Shown here piece after piece: positions 33,068 through 45,700 of a stretch of DNA of 64,000 nt. A program made the position numbers and the translations under genes. The notes beneath the pieces are model-generated. The model was given only the letters and a program-made list of their open reading frames with translations. It was not told the origin of the DNA and ran no database searches. Location of the stretch: the NCBI GenBank assembly GCA_900545615.1, contig UQZM01000005.1, positions 4,364 through 68,363 of the forward strand. Reading direction: 5' to 3'. The DNA comes from an uncultured Collinsella sp. Lineage in GTDB: Bacteria > Actinomycetota > Coriobacteriia > Coriobacteriales > Coriobacteriaceae. Each line of letters starts with the position of its first letter. Position 1 is the stretch's first letter.

Positions 33068-35329
33068 ATGATGGGATCAAACGTGAGCGATACAAAGCTA
33101 AAGCCAGCAACTAAAAAGCCCGCAACCCGCAAGCCGGCTCCGCACGCACCGGAGCTCTCTAAGGACGATGTCTATCTGTTTGGCATTGGCATGTGGGAGC
33201 GCAGCTGGGAAAAGATGGGCGCGCACCCCGATACGCAGAACCGTACGCGCGGCTGGCGTTTTTGCGTTTGGGCGCCCGACGTAAAGAGCGTCCATGTCAT
33301 TGGTGAATTTAACGACTGGGATGAAGAAGCCAACCCGCTGGTGCCCGTGCATACGAGCGCTATCTGGGAAGGCTTTATTCCTGGCGCCGAGCAGGGCCAG
33401 CTCTATAAGTACCTGATCGAGACCAACGAGGGCGAAAAGCTCTACAAGGCCGATCCATACGCCTTCAAGGCCGAGTGCCCTCCGGGTACCGCCAGCGTGC
33501 TGTGGACCCTCGACGGCTATAAGTGGAACGACGCCGCGTGGCTCAAGCGCCGCGCCGGCCACAACCACATGTCGCAGCCGCTCAACATCTACGAGGTGCA
33601 TATTGGCTCGTGGAAGCGCCACGGCGACGCGCCGCAGGGCGAGCCGGACGAGTACGGCAACTACCCCGGCCCCATGGACCCCTTCCCCGCGCAGCGCGGC
33701 GAGTTCTACACCTACGACGACCTGTCGGTGGAGCTCGTAGACTACGTGCGCGACATGGGCTACACGCATATCGAGGTCATGCCGCTCATGGAGCATCCCT
33801 TCGATGGCTCCTGGGGCTACCAGACGACCGGCTACTACGCCGCCACCTCGCGCTACGGCAACCCGCAGCAGCTCATGCACTTTATCGATGCGTGCCACGA
33901 GGCTGGCATCGGCGTGATCATGGACTGGGTACCCGGCGGTTTTTGCGCCGACTCCCACGGCCTTGCCACTTTTAACGGTCACATGCTGTTTGAGCACGAG
34001 ATTCACCCCAACTGGGGCACGCATAAGTTCGACTTCGCCCGTGGCGAGGTCCGCTCCTTCCTGGTCTCTAACGTGCTGTACTGGCTCGAGAACTTCCACG
34101 TTGACGGCATTCGCATGGACGGCGTGTCCAGTATGCTGTACCTCAACTTTGGCATCGACGATCCGGGTCAAAAGAAGTTCAACAAGTACGGCACCGAGGA
34201 AGACCTGGACGCCAGCGCGTTTATCCGTCAGGTCAACTGCGCTGTGGAGGCGCACTACCCCGACGTGATGATGATGGCCGAGGAGTCCACCGCGTGGCCG
34301 CTCGTGACCTATCCGCCGCAGGACGGCGGCCTGGGCTTCCACTACAAGTGGGACATGGGCTGGATGAACGACACCCTGCACTACATGCAGACCGATTTTC
34401 CGTGGCGCCCCGGCAACCACGGGCTGCTCACGTTCTCCATCATGTACGCCTTTACCGAGAACTTTATTTGCCCGCTGAGCCACGACGAGGTCGTGCACGG
34501 CAAGTGCTCGCTCATCGGCCGCATGCCGGGCGACTGGTGGCGCCAGTTTGCCGGCCTGCGCACGCTGGCCTTCTACCAGATGACGCACCCCGGTGCCAAG
34601 CTCAACTTTATGGGCAACGAGATCGGCCAGTTTATTGAATGGCGCTACTACGAGTCCATCCAGTGGTTCCTGACCGAGCAGTACGAGACCCATGCGCACC
34701 ATCAGGCGTTTATCAAGGCGCTCAACCACCTATACACCGCCGAGCCCGCCCTATACGAGCGCGGCTACACCGACGACGGCTTTACGTGGATCGACGCGGA
34801 CAACTCCAAGCAATCCATCGTGAGCTTTGTGCGCCAGGGCGAGGACGTCAACGACGACCTGGTGATCTTGATCAACTTTGACCCGGCGAGCTACGAGAGC
34901 TTCCGCGTGGGCGTGCCGCGCGAGGGTGACTGGGAGGTCATCTTCGATTCCGACCGTCCCGAGTTTGGCGGCAGCGGCTATGCCGGCAAGGAGCCCTACA
35001 CCTGCTCGAGCGAGCCCTATCCCTGGAACGGGCAGATGGACTCCATCGAGATCAAGGTTCCTGGCCTGGCTGGCGTGGTGCTTAAGCGCCGCGGTCCCAG
35101 CAGCTATAAGCCGCCCGTGGTTGAGGAGCCTAAGGCTGCGCCCAAGAAGCGCACGTCCTCGGTGAAGCCCAAGACCGCAGCCGCTAAGAAGGCTCCAGCC
35201 AAGGCTAAGGCTGCCAAGCCCACTGCCAAGGCTTCGGCAAAGTCCACCACGGCCAAGAAGGCAGCCACCAAAAAGGCTGCTCCCAAGGCCAAGTCAGCTT
35301 CTGTTAAGTCGACCGCTAAGGACGCGTAA
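33068..35329 (+). CDS. glgB: 1,4-alpha-glucan branching enzyme with a lysine/alanine-rich tail
   Basis: A 753-residue protein. After a short basic N-terminus come the CBM48-type module (WRFCVWAPDVKSVHVIGEFN) and the GH13 barrel: EVHIGSWKRHG, IEVMPLMEHPFDGSWGYQ, VDGIRMDGVSSMLY (nucleophile Asp), VMMMAEESTAWP (acid/base Glu) and CPLSHDEVVHGKCSL (third acid). It makes alpha-1,6 branches in glycogen. From about residue 676 to the end the protein is an Ala/Lys/Pro tail (KAAPKKRTSSVKPK, AKKAATKKAAPKAK), unrelated to known branching enzymes and like histone H1 tails. ATG 33068 is chosen; GTG 33083 is an alternative. First gene of the glycogen cluster, 93 bases before glgP. Confidence 0.92.
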   Translation: MMGSNVSDTKLKPATKKPATRKPAPHAPELSKDDVYLFGIGMWERSWEKMGAHPDTQNRTRGWRFCVWAPDVKSVHVIGEFNDWDEEANPLVPVHTSAIWEGFIPGAEQGQLYKYLIETNEGEKLYKADPYAFKAECPPGTASVLWTLDGYKWNDAAWLKRRAGHNHMSQPLNIYEVHIGSWKRHGDAPQGEPDEYGNYPGPMDPFPAQRGEFYTYDDLSVELVDYVRDMGYTHIEVMPLMEHPFDGSWGYQTTGYYAATSRYGNPQQLMHFIDACHEAGIGVIMDWVPGGFCADSHGLATFNGHMLFEHEIHPNWGTHKFDFARGEVRSFLVSNVLYWLENFHVDGIRMDGVSSMLYLNFGIDDPGQKKFNKYGTEEDLDASAFIRQVNCAVEAHYPDVMMMAEESTAWPLVTYPPQDGGLGFHYKWDMGWMNDTLHYMQTDFPWRPGNHGLLTFSIMYAFTENFICPLSHDEVVHGKCSLIGRMPGDWWRQFAGLRTLAFYQMTHPGAKLNFMGNEIGQFIEWRYYESIQWFLTEQYETHAHHQAFIKALNHLYTAEPALYERGYTDDGFTWIDADNSKQSIVSFVRQGEDVNDDLVILINFDPASYESFRVGVPREGDWEVIFDSDRPEFGGSGYAGKEPYTCSSEPYPWNGQMDSIEIKVPGLAGVVLKRRGPSSYKPPVVEEPKAAPKKRTSSVKPKTAAAKKAPAKAKAAKPTAKASAKSTTAKKAATKKAAPKAKSASVKSTAKDA

Positions 35330-35422
35330 CAAAGCCGTTACCACTGTAATTACCCGCCCCACGGGGGCGTAGGATGTAAGTCATAACCGTTCCGGGAGAT
35401 ATCCCCCGGGGGAAAGGAACGT

Positions 35423-37849
35423 ATGAATAAGATCTTCGACAACAAGCAGGAGTTTACCGAGCTCTATCGCGATGCCGTCATGAGCATCAGCGGCAAGAGC
35501 GTCGAGGCCGCCAGCGACCTCGACCGCTTTAACGCCCTGGCCAAGCTCGTGGCCGAGAAGGCCCGCACCGTTGCCACCGCCAGCGACGCCCGCGTCACCG
35601 CCGAGGGCAAGAAGCGCGTGTACTACTTCTCGATCGAGTTTTTGATCGGCCGCCTTCTCGACAACTACCTGCTCAACTTTGGCGTGCGCGACATGGTCGC
35701 CGAGGCGCTCGACGATATGGGCTTCGACCTGTCCGTCATCGAGAACCAGGAGCCCGATCCGGCACTGGGCAACGGTGGCCTGGGCCGTCTGGCCGCATGC
35801 TTCCTGGATTCCATGGCAGCCGAGGGCATTGCCGGCTACGGCAACGGCATGCGCTACCGCTACGGCCTGTTTAAGCAGGAGATCGTCAACGGCAGCCAGG
35901 TCGAGGCCACCGACGAGTGGCTCACCCACGGCTATCCCTGGGAGGTCCGCCGTCAGGACAAGGCCGTGACCATCAAGTTTGGTGGCCACGTCGAGGGTTT
36001 TGAGGAGAACGGCCGCACGTTCTACCGCACGGTGGACACGCAGGACATCCTGGCCGTCCCCTACGACATCCCCGTCGTGGGCTATGCCGGCGAGACCGTC
36101 AACAAGCTGCGCGTCTGGGCCGCCGAGCCGGTCGAGGAGCACTTCGATCTGGAGGCCTTCAACCGCGGCGACTACGCCCTGGCAGACGCCGAGCGCGCCG
36201 AGGCCGAGGCCATCAGCGCCATCCTCTACCCCAATGACGCCGGCGAGCACGGCCGTCTGCTGCGCCTGAAGCAGGAGTACCTGTTTGTCTCGGCCGGCAT
36301 CTACAGCCTGCTCGACACCTTTGAGAAGGAGCACGGCGCGAACTGGGAGCTGCTGCCGCAGTTTGTGGCCATCCATACCAACGATACCCACCCCGCCATG
36401 TGCGGCCCCGAACTCATGCGTATCCTCATCGACGAGAAGAAGCTCGAGTGGGACGACGCCTGGAACATCGTGACGCAGGTCGTGAGCTACACCAACCACA
36501 CCATTCTGCCCGAGGCTCTGGAGAAGTGGCCCATCGGCACGTTCTCCAAGCTCCTCCCCCGCGTGTACCAGATCATCGACGAGATCAGCCGTCGTTGGCA
36601 CGAGTCGTTCGACACCACGCAGGAGGGCTGGCAGGAGCGTCTGCGCCAGACCGCCATCCTGTGGGACGGCGAAATCCGCATGGCCAACCTGTCCGTGATC
36701 TGCAGCCACAGCGTCAACGGCGTGGCCAAGATCCACTCCGACATCATCAAGAACATCGTGCTCAAGGACTTCTATGCCCTCACGCCCGAGAAGTTCAACA
36801 ACAAGACCAACGGCATCTCGCACCGTCGCTTCTTTGCCGAGGCCAACCCCACCTACGCCAAGCTCGTGACCGAGGCTATTGGCGACGGCTGGCTGAAGGA
36901 CGCCTTTGAACTGGAGAAGCTCAAGGAGTTTAAGGACGACACCGAGTTCCTGAAGGCCGTGGGTGCCTCCAAGCGCGCCAACAAGGAGCGTCTGGCCGCC
37001 TACGTTAAGGCCGAGACCGGTCTGGTCATCGACCCCAACACCGTCTTCGATGTTCAGGTTAAGCGCTTCCATGCCTACAAGCGCCAGCTCATGAACATCA
37101 TGAAGGTGATGGACATCTACAACCGTCGCATCGCCGATCCCAACTTCCACGTGACGCCGACGACCTTCATCTTTAGCGGCAAGGCTGCCTCGAGCTACAC
37201 CTTTGCCAAGGAGACTATCCGTCTGATCAACTCCGTGGCCGATGTCATCAACAACGACCCGCGCGTCAACGAGGTCATGAAGGTCTGCTTTATCCCCAAC
37301 TTCCGCGTGAGCAACGCCCAGCTCATCTACCCCGCCGCCGAGATCTCGGAGCAGATCTCCACGGCCGGCAAAGAGGCCTCGGGCACGTCCAACATGAAGC
37401 TCATGATGAACGGCGCCATTACGCTGGGCACCCTCGACGGCGCCAACATCGAGATCGCCGACCTGGCCGGCCGCGAGAACGAGGCCATCTTTGGCCTGAC
37501 CGCTCCCGAGGTCGAGCAGCTCTGGGCATCCAACAGCTACTTTGCGTGGGATACCCTCAACGGCGACCGCGAGCGCCTGGGCCGCGTGATGGACGAGCTC
37601 AAGGACAACACGTTTGCGGGTCTTTCGGGCAACTTCGAGAGCATCTACAACGAGCTCATGAACAACAACGACCCCGACCTGGTCATGGCCGATTTCCGCA
37701 GCTACGTCGACGCTTGGGAGAAGCTCACGAACAGCTACGGCGACCAGGAGACCTGGAACCGCAAGGCCCTGCTCAACACCGCGTCCAGTGGCTGGTTCTC
37801 GAGCGACCGCACCATTCGCGAGTACCGCGACGAGATCTGGCACGCGTAA
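35423..37849 (+). CDS. glgP: Glycogen/alpha-glucan phosphorylase
   Basis: An 808-residue enzyme of normal family length. It has YYFSIEFLIGRLLDNYLLNF, PDPALGNGGLGRLAACFLDS, AIHTNDTHPAMCGPELMR and, near the C-terminus, KEASGTSNMKLMMNGAITLG, in which the Lys holds pyridoxal phosphate. It releases glucose 1-phosphate from glycogen ends. The Ser in GTSNMK, in place of the commoner Gly, is seen in many bacterial enzymes. GGAAAGGAAC gives a good ribosome site. A stem-loop without T-run lies behind the gene (37886-37916), which may set mRNA ends between glgP and glgC. Confidence 0.94.
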   Translation: MNKIFDNKQEFTELYRDAVMSISGKSVEAASDLDRFNALAKLVAEKARTVATASDARVTAEGKKRVYYFSIEFLIGRLLDNYLLNFGVRDMVAEALDDMGFDLSVIENQEPDPALGNGGLGRLAACFLDSMAAEGIAGYGNGMRYRYGLFKQEIVNGSQVEATDEWLTHGYPWEVRRQDKAVTIKFGGHVEGFEENGRTFYRTVDTQDILAVPYDIPVVGYAGETVNKLRVWAAEPVEEHFDLEAFNRGDYALADAERAEAEAISAILYPNDAGEHGRLLRLKQEYLFVSAGIYSLLDTFEKEHGANWELLPQFVAIHTNDTHPAMCGPELMRILIDEKKLEWDDAWNIVTQVVSYTNHTILPEALEKWPIGTFSKLLPRVYQIIDEISRRWHESFDTTQEGWQERLRQTAILWDGEIRMANLSVICSHSVNGVAKIHSDIIKNIVLKDFYALTPEKFNNKTNGISHRRFFAEANPTYAKLVTEAIGDGWLKDAFELEKLKEFKDDTEFLKAVGASKRANKERLAAYVKAETGLVIDPNTVFDVQVKRFHAYKRQLMNIMKVMDIYNRRIADPNFHVTPTTFIFSGKAASSYTFAKETIRLINSVADVINNDPRVNEVMKVCFIPNFRVSNAQLIYPAAEISEQISTAGKEASGTSNMKLMMNGAITLGTLDGANIEIADLAGRENEAIFGLTAPEVEQLWASNSYFAWDTLNGDRERLGRVMDELKDNTFAGLSGNFESIYNELMNNNDPDLVMADFRSYVDAWEKLTNSYGDQETWNRKALLNTASSGWFSSDRTIREYRDEIWHA

Positions 37850-37885
37850 AGGCGTGCGAGTTCCCTTTGCCAGCACGGCATTACT

Positions 37886-37916
37886 CGACGGGCGCGACCG
37901 AGCGCCGCGCCCGTCG
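37886..37916 (+). other. Intercistronic hairpin glgP-glgC
   Basis: Perfect 11-bp stem CGACGGGCGCG (37886-37896) with its complement (37906-37916), 9-base loop, no T-run. Probably an mRNA-stabilising or processing element rather than a full terminator. Confidence 0.5.
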
Positions 37917-37956
37917 CTAATGGGTTTAGGAACATCGATGACAGAAGGAGAAATCG

Positions 37957-39105
37957 ATGAGTAAGAAAGAATGCATCGCGATGCTCCTCGCAGGAGGACA
38001 GGGCAGCCGATTGGGGGCACTCACCCAAAAGATCGCTAAGCCGGCGGTTAGCTTTGGTGGCAAGTTCCGCATTATCGACTTTTCGCTGTCCAACTGCTCC
38101 AACTCGGGCATCGACACGGTGGGCGTTCTGACGCAGTATCGCCCCTACCTGCTGCATGCCTATGTGGGATCCGGCGAGGCCTGGGATCTGGACAGCCGTG
38201 ACGGCGGCGTGTCGATCCTGCCGCCGTACGAGACGCAGACCGGCGGCGCCTGGTATGCGGGCACGGCCGACGCCATTACGCAAAACCTCGACTACATCAA
38301 GGCCAACGACCCCAAGTACGTCCTGATTCTTTCGGGCGACCATCTGTATCGCATGGATTACCGCAAGATGCTCAAGACGCACATCGAGAACAACGCCGAC
38401 CTCACGGTGAGCGTTATGCCCGTGCCGTGGGAGGAGGCCAGCCGCTTTGGCATCCTGACCACCGACCCCGAGGACGGCCGCATCACCAAGTTCACCGAGA
38501 AACCCGATAAGCCCGATTCGAACCTCGCGTCCATGGGCATCTACATCTTCTCGGCCGACGTGCTGATCAACGCGCTTGAGGAAGACGCTCTGGACCAGCG
38601 TTCGAGCCACGACTTTGGCAAGGACATCATCCCCAAGCTGCTCGGCGAGGGCAAGCGCCTGTATAGCTATGAGTTCCACGGCTTTTGGAAGGACGTCGGC
38701 ACCATCGCCAGCTTCCACGAGACTTCGATGGACCTGTTGGGCAACAACCCCGAGTTCGATCTGTTCGACAAGCACTTCCCCATCATGTCCAACATCACCA
38801 CGCGTCCGCCGCACTACATTGGCCCGGACGGCCGTCTGGACGACTGCCTGGTCTCCAACGGCTGCAAGATCTACGGCACCGCTCGCCACTCGATCCTTTC
38901 GACCGATGTCATCATCGAGGAGCGCGCCGTGGTCGAGGACTCCGTGCTGCTGCCGGGTGCGCACGTTAAGAGCGGCGCGCACATCTGCCGCGCTATTTTG
39001 GGCGAGAACTCCACGGTCGAAGAGGGCGTGAAGCTCGGCTCTGTCGATACCACCAAGGATACGGCCGTCGTTGGAAATGACGTCGTTATCGGGAAGGGGG
39101 AATGA
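37957..39105 (+). CDS. glgC: Glucose-1-phosphate adenylyltransferase, catalytic subunit
   Basis: A 382-residue nucleotidyltransferase with AMLLAGGQGSRLGALTQKIA (the ATP-binding loop), KPAVSFGGKFRIIDFSLSNC, WYAGTADAITQNLDYI, LILSGDHLYRMDYRKML (catalytic DH..YRMDY) and a left-handed helix tail with hexapeptide-like repeats (VIIEERAVVEDSVLLPGAHV). It makes ADP-glucose, the committed step of glycogen synthesis. The ATG at 37957 follows AGAAGGAG. The glgD start is 4 bases after the stop, so the two subunits are made together, as in Firmicutes. Confidence 0.94.
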   Translation: MSKKECIAMLLAGGQGSRLGALTQKIAKPAVSFGGKFRIIDFSLSNCSNSGIDTVGVLTQYRPYLLHAYVGSGEAWDLDSRDGGVSILPPYETQTGGAWYAGTADAITQNLDYIKANDPKYVLILSGDHLYRMDYRKMLKTHIENNADLTVSVMPVPWEEASRFGILTTDPEDGRITKFTEKPDKPDSNLASMGIYIFSADVLINALEEDALDQRSSHDFGKDIIPKLLGEGKRLYSYEFHGFWKDVGTIASFHETSMDLLGNNPEFDLFDKHFPIMSNITTRPPHYIGPDGRLDDCLVSNGCKIYGTARHSILSTDVIIEERAVVEDSVLLPGAHVKSGAHICRAILGENSTVEEGVKLGSVDTTKDTAVVGNDVVIGKGE

Positions 39106-39109
39106 TCCG

Positions 39110-40237
39110 ATGATCAATCGCAAGGCCATCGGTTATATCACCGCTAACTACTCTTCGACCTACGGCAGCGTGCTGCTCAAGGACCGCCCCATCGCGTCCG
39201 TTCCGTTTTTGGGCCGCTACCGCCTGATCGACTTCCCGCTGTCCAACATGATGAATGCCGGCATCAAGACCGTCGGTGTCGTCATGCCGGGCAACTATCG
39301 CTCGCTGATCGACCATGTGGGCTCGGGCAAGGACTGGGGCCTGGACCGCAAGAAGGGCGGCCTGTTCATGGTGCCCGGCAACGCGTATGGCACCACCAAG
39401 GGCGGCATGCGCTTCCTGCTGCGCGACATCATTTCCAACAAGACGCTGTTCCAGCGCTCGGACAAGCCCTATGTTGTGATGATGGGCACCAACATCATCT
39501 TTAACATGGACCTCAACACCATCATCGAGGCGCACGAGAACTCCGGTGCCCAGATGACCGTGGTGTACTGCAAGGCCACGCGCAACGTAGATGACGAGAC
39601 CAAGCTGCAGATCAACGAGAACGGCCGTCTGACGGGCGTGAGCGCCGGCGTCGTGTACGGCGACAACGCCTCTATGGACTGCTGCATCGTCAACCGCGAG
39701 ACGCTGCTCGAGATTATCGACCACTACCAGGCCGCCGACTATCTGGACCTGCTCGAGGCACTCCAGGGCGACTTTGGCAACATCGACGTGTGCAGCTACG
39801 AGTACAAGGGCGAGGTCGTGGGCGTGTTTAGCGAGAAGTCGCTGTATCGTCGCAGCATGGACCTGCTCGACCAGACCGTGGCCGACCATCTCTTTGATCC
39901 CGAGCGCCCGATTCTGACCAAGGCTCACGACGTGCCGCCTTCGCGCTATGCGACTGGCAGCCACGCGTGTAACTCGATCATCTCGGCCGGCTGCATCATC
40001 AAGGGCACCGTGCGCAACTCGATCCTGTCGCGCGGCGTTGTGGTCGAGGAAGGAGCCTCGGTGACCAACTCGATCATCAACCAGAGCTGCATCATCAAGA
40101 GTGGCGCCCGTGTTGAGAATGCCATCCTGGACAAGAACAACGTGGTTCCCACCAACACCGAGCTTCGCGGCACGCCCGAGAATATCCTGGTGCTGGGAAA
40201 GGCTCCGTTAACCTCCGATACCACGATCGTGCGTTAA
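39110..40237 (+). CDS. glgD: GlgD, non-catalytic/regulatory subunit of ADP-glucose pyrophosphorylase
   Basis: A 375-residue GlgC homologue in which the signature loop is missing: the N-terminus runs YITANYSSTYGSVLLKDRPI then SVPFLGRYRLIDFPLSNMMN, with no GGxGxRL sequence, and GDHLYRMD is replaced by MGTNIIFNMD. Such GlgD subunits are inactive alone but raise GlgC activity in a heteromer. The C-terminal beta-helix is kept (SIISAGCIIKGTVRNSILSR). ATG 39110 is used, following GGGAAGGGGGAA; the longer frame overlaps glgC. Confidence 0.9.
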   Translation: MINRKAIGYITANYSSTYGSVLLKDRPIASVPFLGRYRLIDFPLSNMMNAGIKTVGVVMPGNYRSLIDHVGSGKDWGLDRKKGGLFMVPGNAYGTTKGGMRFLLRDIISNKTLFQRSDKPYVVMMGTNIIFNMDLNTIIEAHENSGAQMTVVYCKATRNVDDETKLQINENGRLTGVSAGVVYGDNASMDCCIVNRETLLEIIDHYQAADYLDLLEALQGDFGNIDVCSYEYKGEVVGVFSEKSLYRRSMDLLDQTVADHLFDPERPILTKAHDVPPSRYATGSHACNSIISAGCIIKGTVRNSILSRGVVVEEGASVTNSIINQSCIIKSGARVENAILDKNNVVPTNTELRGTPENILVLGKAPLTSDTTIVR

Positions 40238-40268
40238 CGTTGGCACCGCAACATCGCTCGTAACATGT

Positions 40269-40304
40269 AGAATAGCCGCCCGGTTCGCGCCTGGCGGCTA
40301 TTCT
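40269..40304 (+). other. Intercistronic hairpin glgD-glgA
   Basis: Perfect 12-bp stem AGAATAGCCGCC (40269-40280) with 40293-40304, 12-base loop, followed by an AT-rich but not T-only stretch just before glgA. Could be an attenuator or processing site setting glgA expression. Confidence 0.5.
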
Positions 40305-40327
40305 CGAATAACAACATGGGAGACAAT

Positions 40328-42571
<2,244 letters not shown>

Positions 42572-42607
42572 CCCACAGACGATCCAAAACCTAATCAAAC
42601 CCTATGT

Positions 42608-42640
42608 AAGGGGCGCTCCAACCGGGCGCCCCTTCTCTGT
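42608..42640 (+). terminator. Terminator behind glgA
   Basis: 9-bp stem AAGGGGCGC (42608-42616) with 42626-42634 and a 9-base loop, followed by CTCTGT. The tail is only moderately T-rich. Confidence 0.65.
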
Positions 42641-42646
42641 AGGTAG

Positions 42647-42662
42647 TTGGTAAAACGATTTT
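42647..42662. promoter_or_regulatory. TTGGTAAAACG operator-like site before the GH13-GH77 gene
   Basis: The bases TTGGTAAAACGATTTT repeat the left half of the palindrome upstream of glgB at 32821, but the right half is degenerate. Position about 130 bases before the start fits a promoter-proximal operator. Confidence 0.4.
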
Positions 42663-42789
42663 CTAGGACAACCGTTCGCCGATGGCAAACGGATGTTGTT
42701 TATACAGCCTGTGTACAACAGATATACTTATATCCTGTGCGTAAAGCCCATGGCCCGCAGGCCGTGATTCTATTGAACTGGACCGTATT

Positions 42790-45700
42790 ATGAGATTGAT
42801 TCACAACAGCCGTCTGCCGCAGTTTCGTACTCCGTTTGGCGCTGTGACCACTGGAACTTCCGTTTCGCTCTCGGTGATTTTGGAGGATGCCGACCCCAAC
42901 CAGGCGACGCTCACCCTGCGCACCTGGATCGATGAGATCGGTGAGTCTCGGTATCCCATGACGCACGAGGGCGACGGCATATTTACCGTAGAGCTTGAGT
43001 GCACTGAGCCCTGTCTTATCTGGTACAGCTTTATCTGCAACATCGAGGGCCAGCCCGAGGTTCGCCTGGGTGCACCGCAGGGTCGCACCGGTGGCGAGGG
43101 CGTAACCTACGATTACGCCGAGGTCCCGTCGTTCCAGATTACCGTCTACAAGCACCGCGAGAACCGTCCCACCTGGTACGAGCGGGGCATGGTCTACCAG
43201 ATCTTCCCCGATCGCTATGCTCGCGACGAAAACTGGCGCGAGCGAACGCTTGCCGAAGTTGAAAAACCGCGCAACGGAATCCAGCGCCGCATGGTCGAGG
43301 ACTGGAACGAACCGCCCGAGTACGAGCGTGCCGAAGACGGCTCCATCAAGACCTGGGATTTTTACGGCGGTTCGCTCAAGGGCATCCAAAATGACCTGCC
43401 CCGCATTGCGGAGCTAGGCTTTACGGCAATCTACCTCAACCCCATCTTTGAGGCCGCGAGCAACCACCGCTATGACACGGCCGATTACACCAAGATCGAC
43501 CCGATTCTGGGCACCGAGCAGGACTTTACGGAGCTGTGCGAGGCGGCCAAGAAGCTCGGCATTTCCATCATCCTGGATGGCGTCTTCAACCATACGGGCG
43601 ACGACTCGATCTACTTTAACCGCTACGGCAATTATCCCGGCGTCGGTGCTTGGCAGAGCGAGGACTCGCCGTGGCGCGATGCGTTTTACTTCCATGAGGA
43701 CGGTTCGTATGACTGCTGGTGGGGCGTGGGCAACATGCCCGCCATCAACGAGAATTCCGAGCTCGTCCGTGAAAAGCTTCTGGGCAAGGACGGCGTCATT
43801 CGCAAATGGCTGCGCGCCGGCGCTCATGGCTGGCGACTGGACGTGGCCGACGAGCTTTCCGACGACTTCCTGGCCGAGATCAAAAAGGCCGTGCTCGCCG
43901 AGAAGCCCGACGCGCTGTTGCTTGGCGAGGTCTGGGAAGACGCCTCCAACAAGATCAGCTATGGCCATCTACGCCGCTATCTGCAAGGCTCTGAGCTCGA
44001 CTCCGCCATGGATTACCCCTTCCGTGACATGGTCATTGGCTTTTTGATGGGCTACAAGAACGCCTACCAGGCAGCCGAGGATATCGAAACCCTGCGCGAG
44101 AATTATCCGCGCGAGGCCCTGTCCTGCGCGCTCAATCTGCTGTCGAGCCACGACCGCCCACGCATCATCTCGGTGCTCGGCGGCGGCCCCGACGAGTCAC
44201 AGCTGCCCGAGTGCGAGCGCAGCAAGTGGCGCCTGGACGAGAACTCGATGGGCCTGGCCAAGAGCCGTTTTTGGCTTGCAACGCTCATGCAGATGACGTT
44301 CCCCGGCGTGCCTTCGATTTACTATGGCGACGAGTACGGCCTTGAGGGCCTGACCGATCCGGGCAATCGCCGCACGCTGCCTTTAAAGGAAGACCTGCAC
44401 GACTTCGATACACTCGCCATCCTTAAAAACGCCTCGGCCGTGCGCCGCGCCCTGCCGTTTATGGTTGACGGCGAGATCAAGGCCTTCGCGCTCAACGACG
44501 ACGTCTTGGCCTACACCCGCACGGGCAAAGACGGCGAGGCCGCGACGGTTATCATCAACCGCAGCCTTCGCAATTCGCACTGCGTGACGATCCCGGCGCT
44601 CGGCGAATGTGCGAGCGACGTGATCAGCGGCCACGAGTGCGAAATCCACAACGGTACCGTCACGCTCGATTTGTATCCACTGGGGTCGTCGATTATCTAT
44701 CACCACGCCGAGCAGCGTCTGCAAGAGCCGCTTGATCACGGCGCTGGCGTCGTGTGCCACATCACCTCGGTACCGACCGACGATGGCAAGCCTGGTACGA
44801 TCGGCGCACCCACGCGTCGCTTTATCGACCATCTGGCCGCCATGGGCATGCGCTACTGGCAGGTCCTGCCCGTCAACCCGACGGATTTCTTCCGCTCCCC
44901 CTATGCCGGGCCTTCGGCTTTTGCGGGCAACATCGACCTACTGCCCGAGAGTCACGAGGAGCTAGCCGCCGACTTCGCTGTCTGGAAGACCCGCGGCGGC
45001 GAGGATGCCGACCCACTGTACACCGCGTTTAAACATCGCAATGCCGATTGGCTCGAGAAGTACTGCGTCTACATGGCAGTTAAGAAGTACTTTGAGGGCG
45101 AGTCGCGACACGATTGGCCGGCAGATGTCGCGCGCTACAACGAGCATCTGATCGACGACAAGCGCTTCCACGACGAGGCCGAGCTTCAGGCGTACATGCA
45201 GTACCGCTTTGACCTGGCTTGGTGCGAGCTCATGAACTACGCGCACAAGAAGGGCATCGAGGTTATCGGCGATATTCCCATGTACGTGTCCGACGATTCG
45301 GCCGATGCGTGGAGCGAGCCCGAGAACTTCTGGCTGTCCGACACCGGTAAGGCGATTGAGATTTCGGGCGCGCCGCCCGACAACTTTGCGCCCGAGGGCC
45401 AGGTGTGGGGCAACCCGACGTTCCGCTGGGACCACATGAAGCAGAACGGCTATGGCTGGTGGATGGATCGCCTGCGTCGTGCATTTTCGCTCTACGACCG
45501 CGTGCGCCTGGATCACTTCTTGGGCTTCCACAGCTACTTTAGTATCCCCGCGGGCAAGGCTTGCGCCGACGGCCGCTGGCTGGCTGGCCCGGGCAAGGAC
45601 CTGTTCCAAACCGCCTACGACGAGCTCGGTCCGCTCAACTTTATCGCCGAGGATCTGGGCTATTTGACGCCCGGTGTTCGCGCCATGGCTTCGACCTGCG

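Noticed and set aside
35381..38020. Long minus-strand open frame (879 codons) opposite glgP
   Set aside because: It is the antisense shadow of a clear glycogen phosphorylase in GC-rich DNA; composition is Val/Gly/His-rich and no family motif appears.
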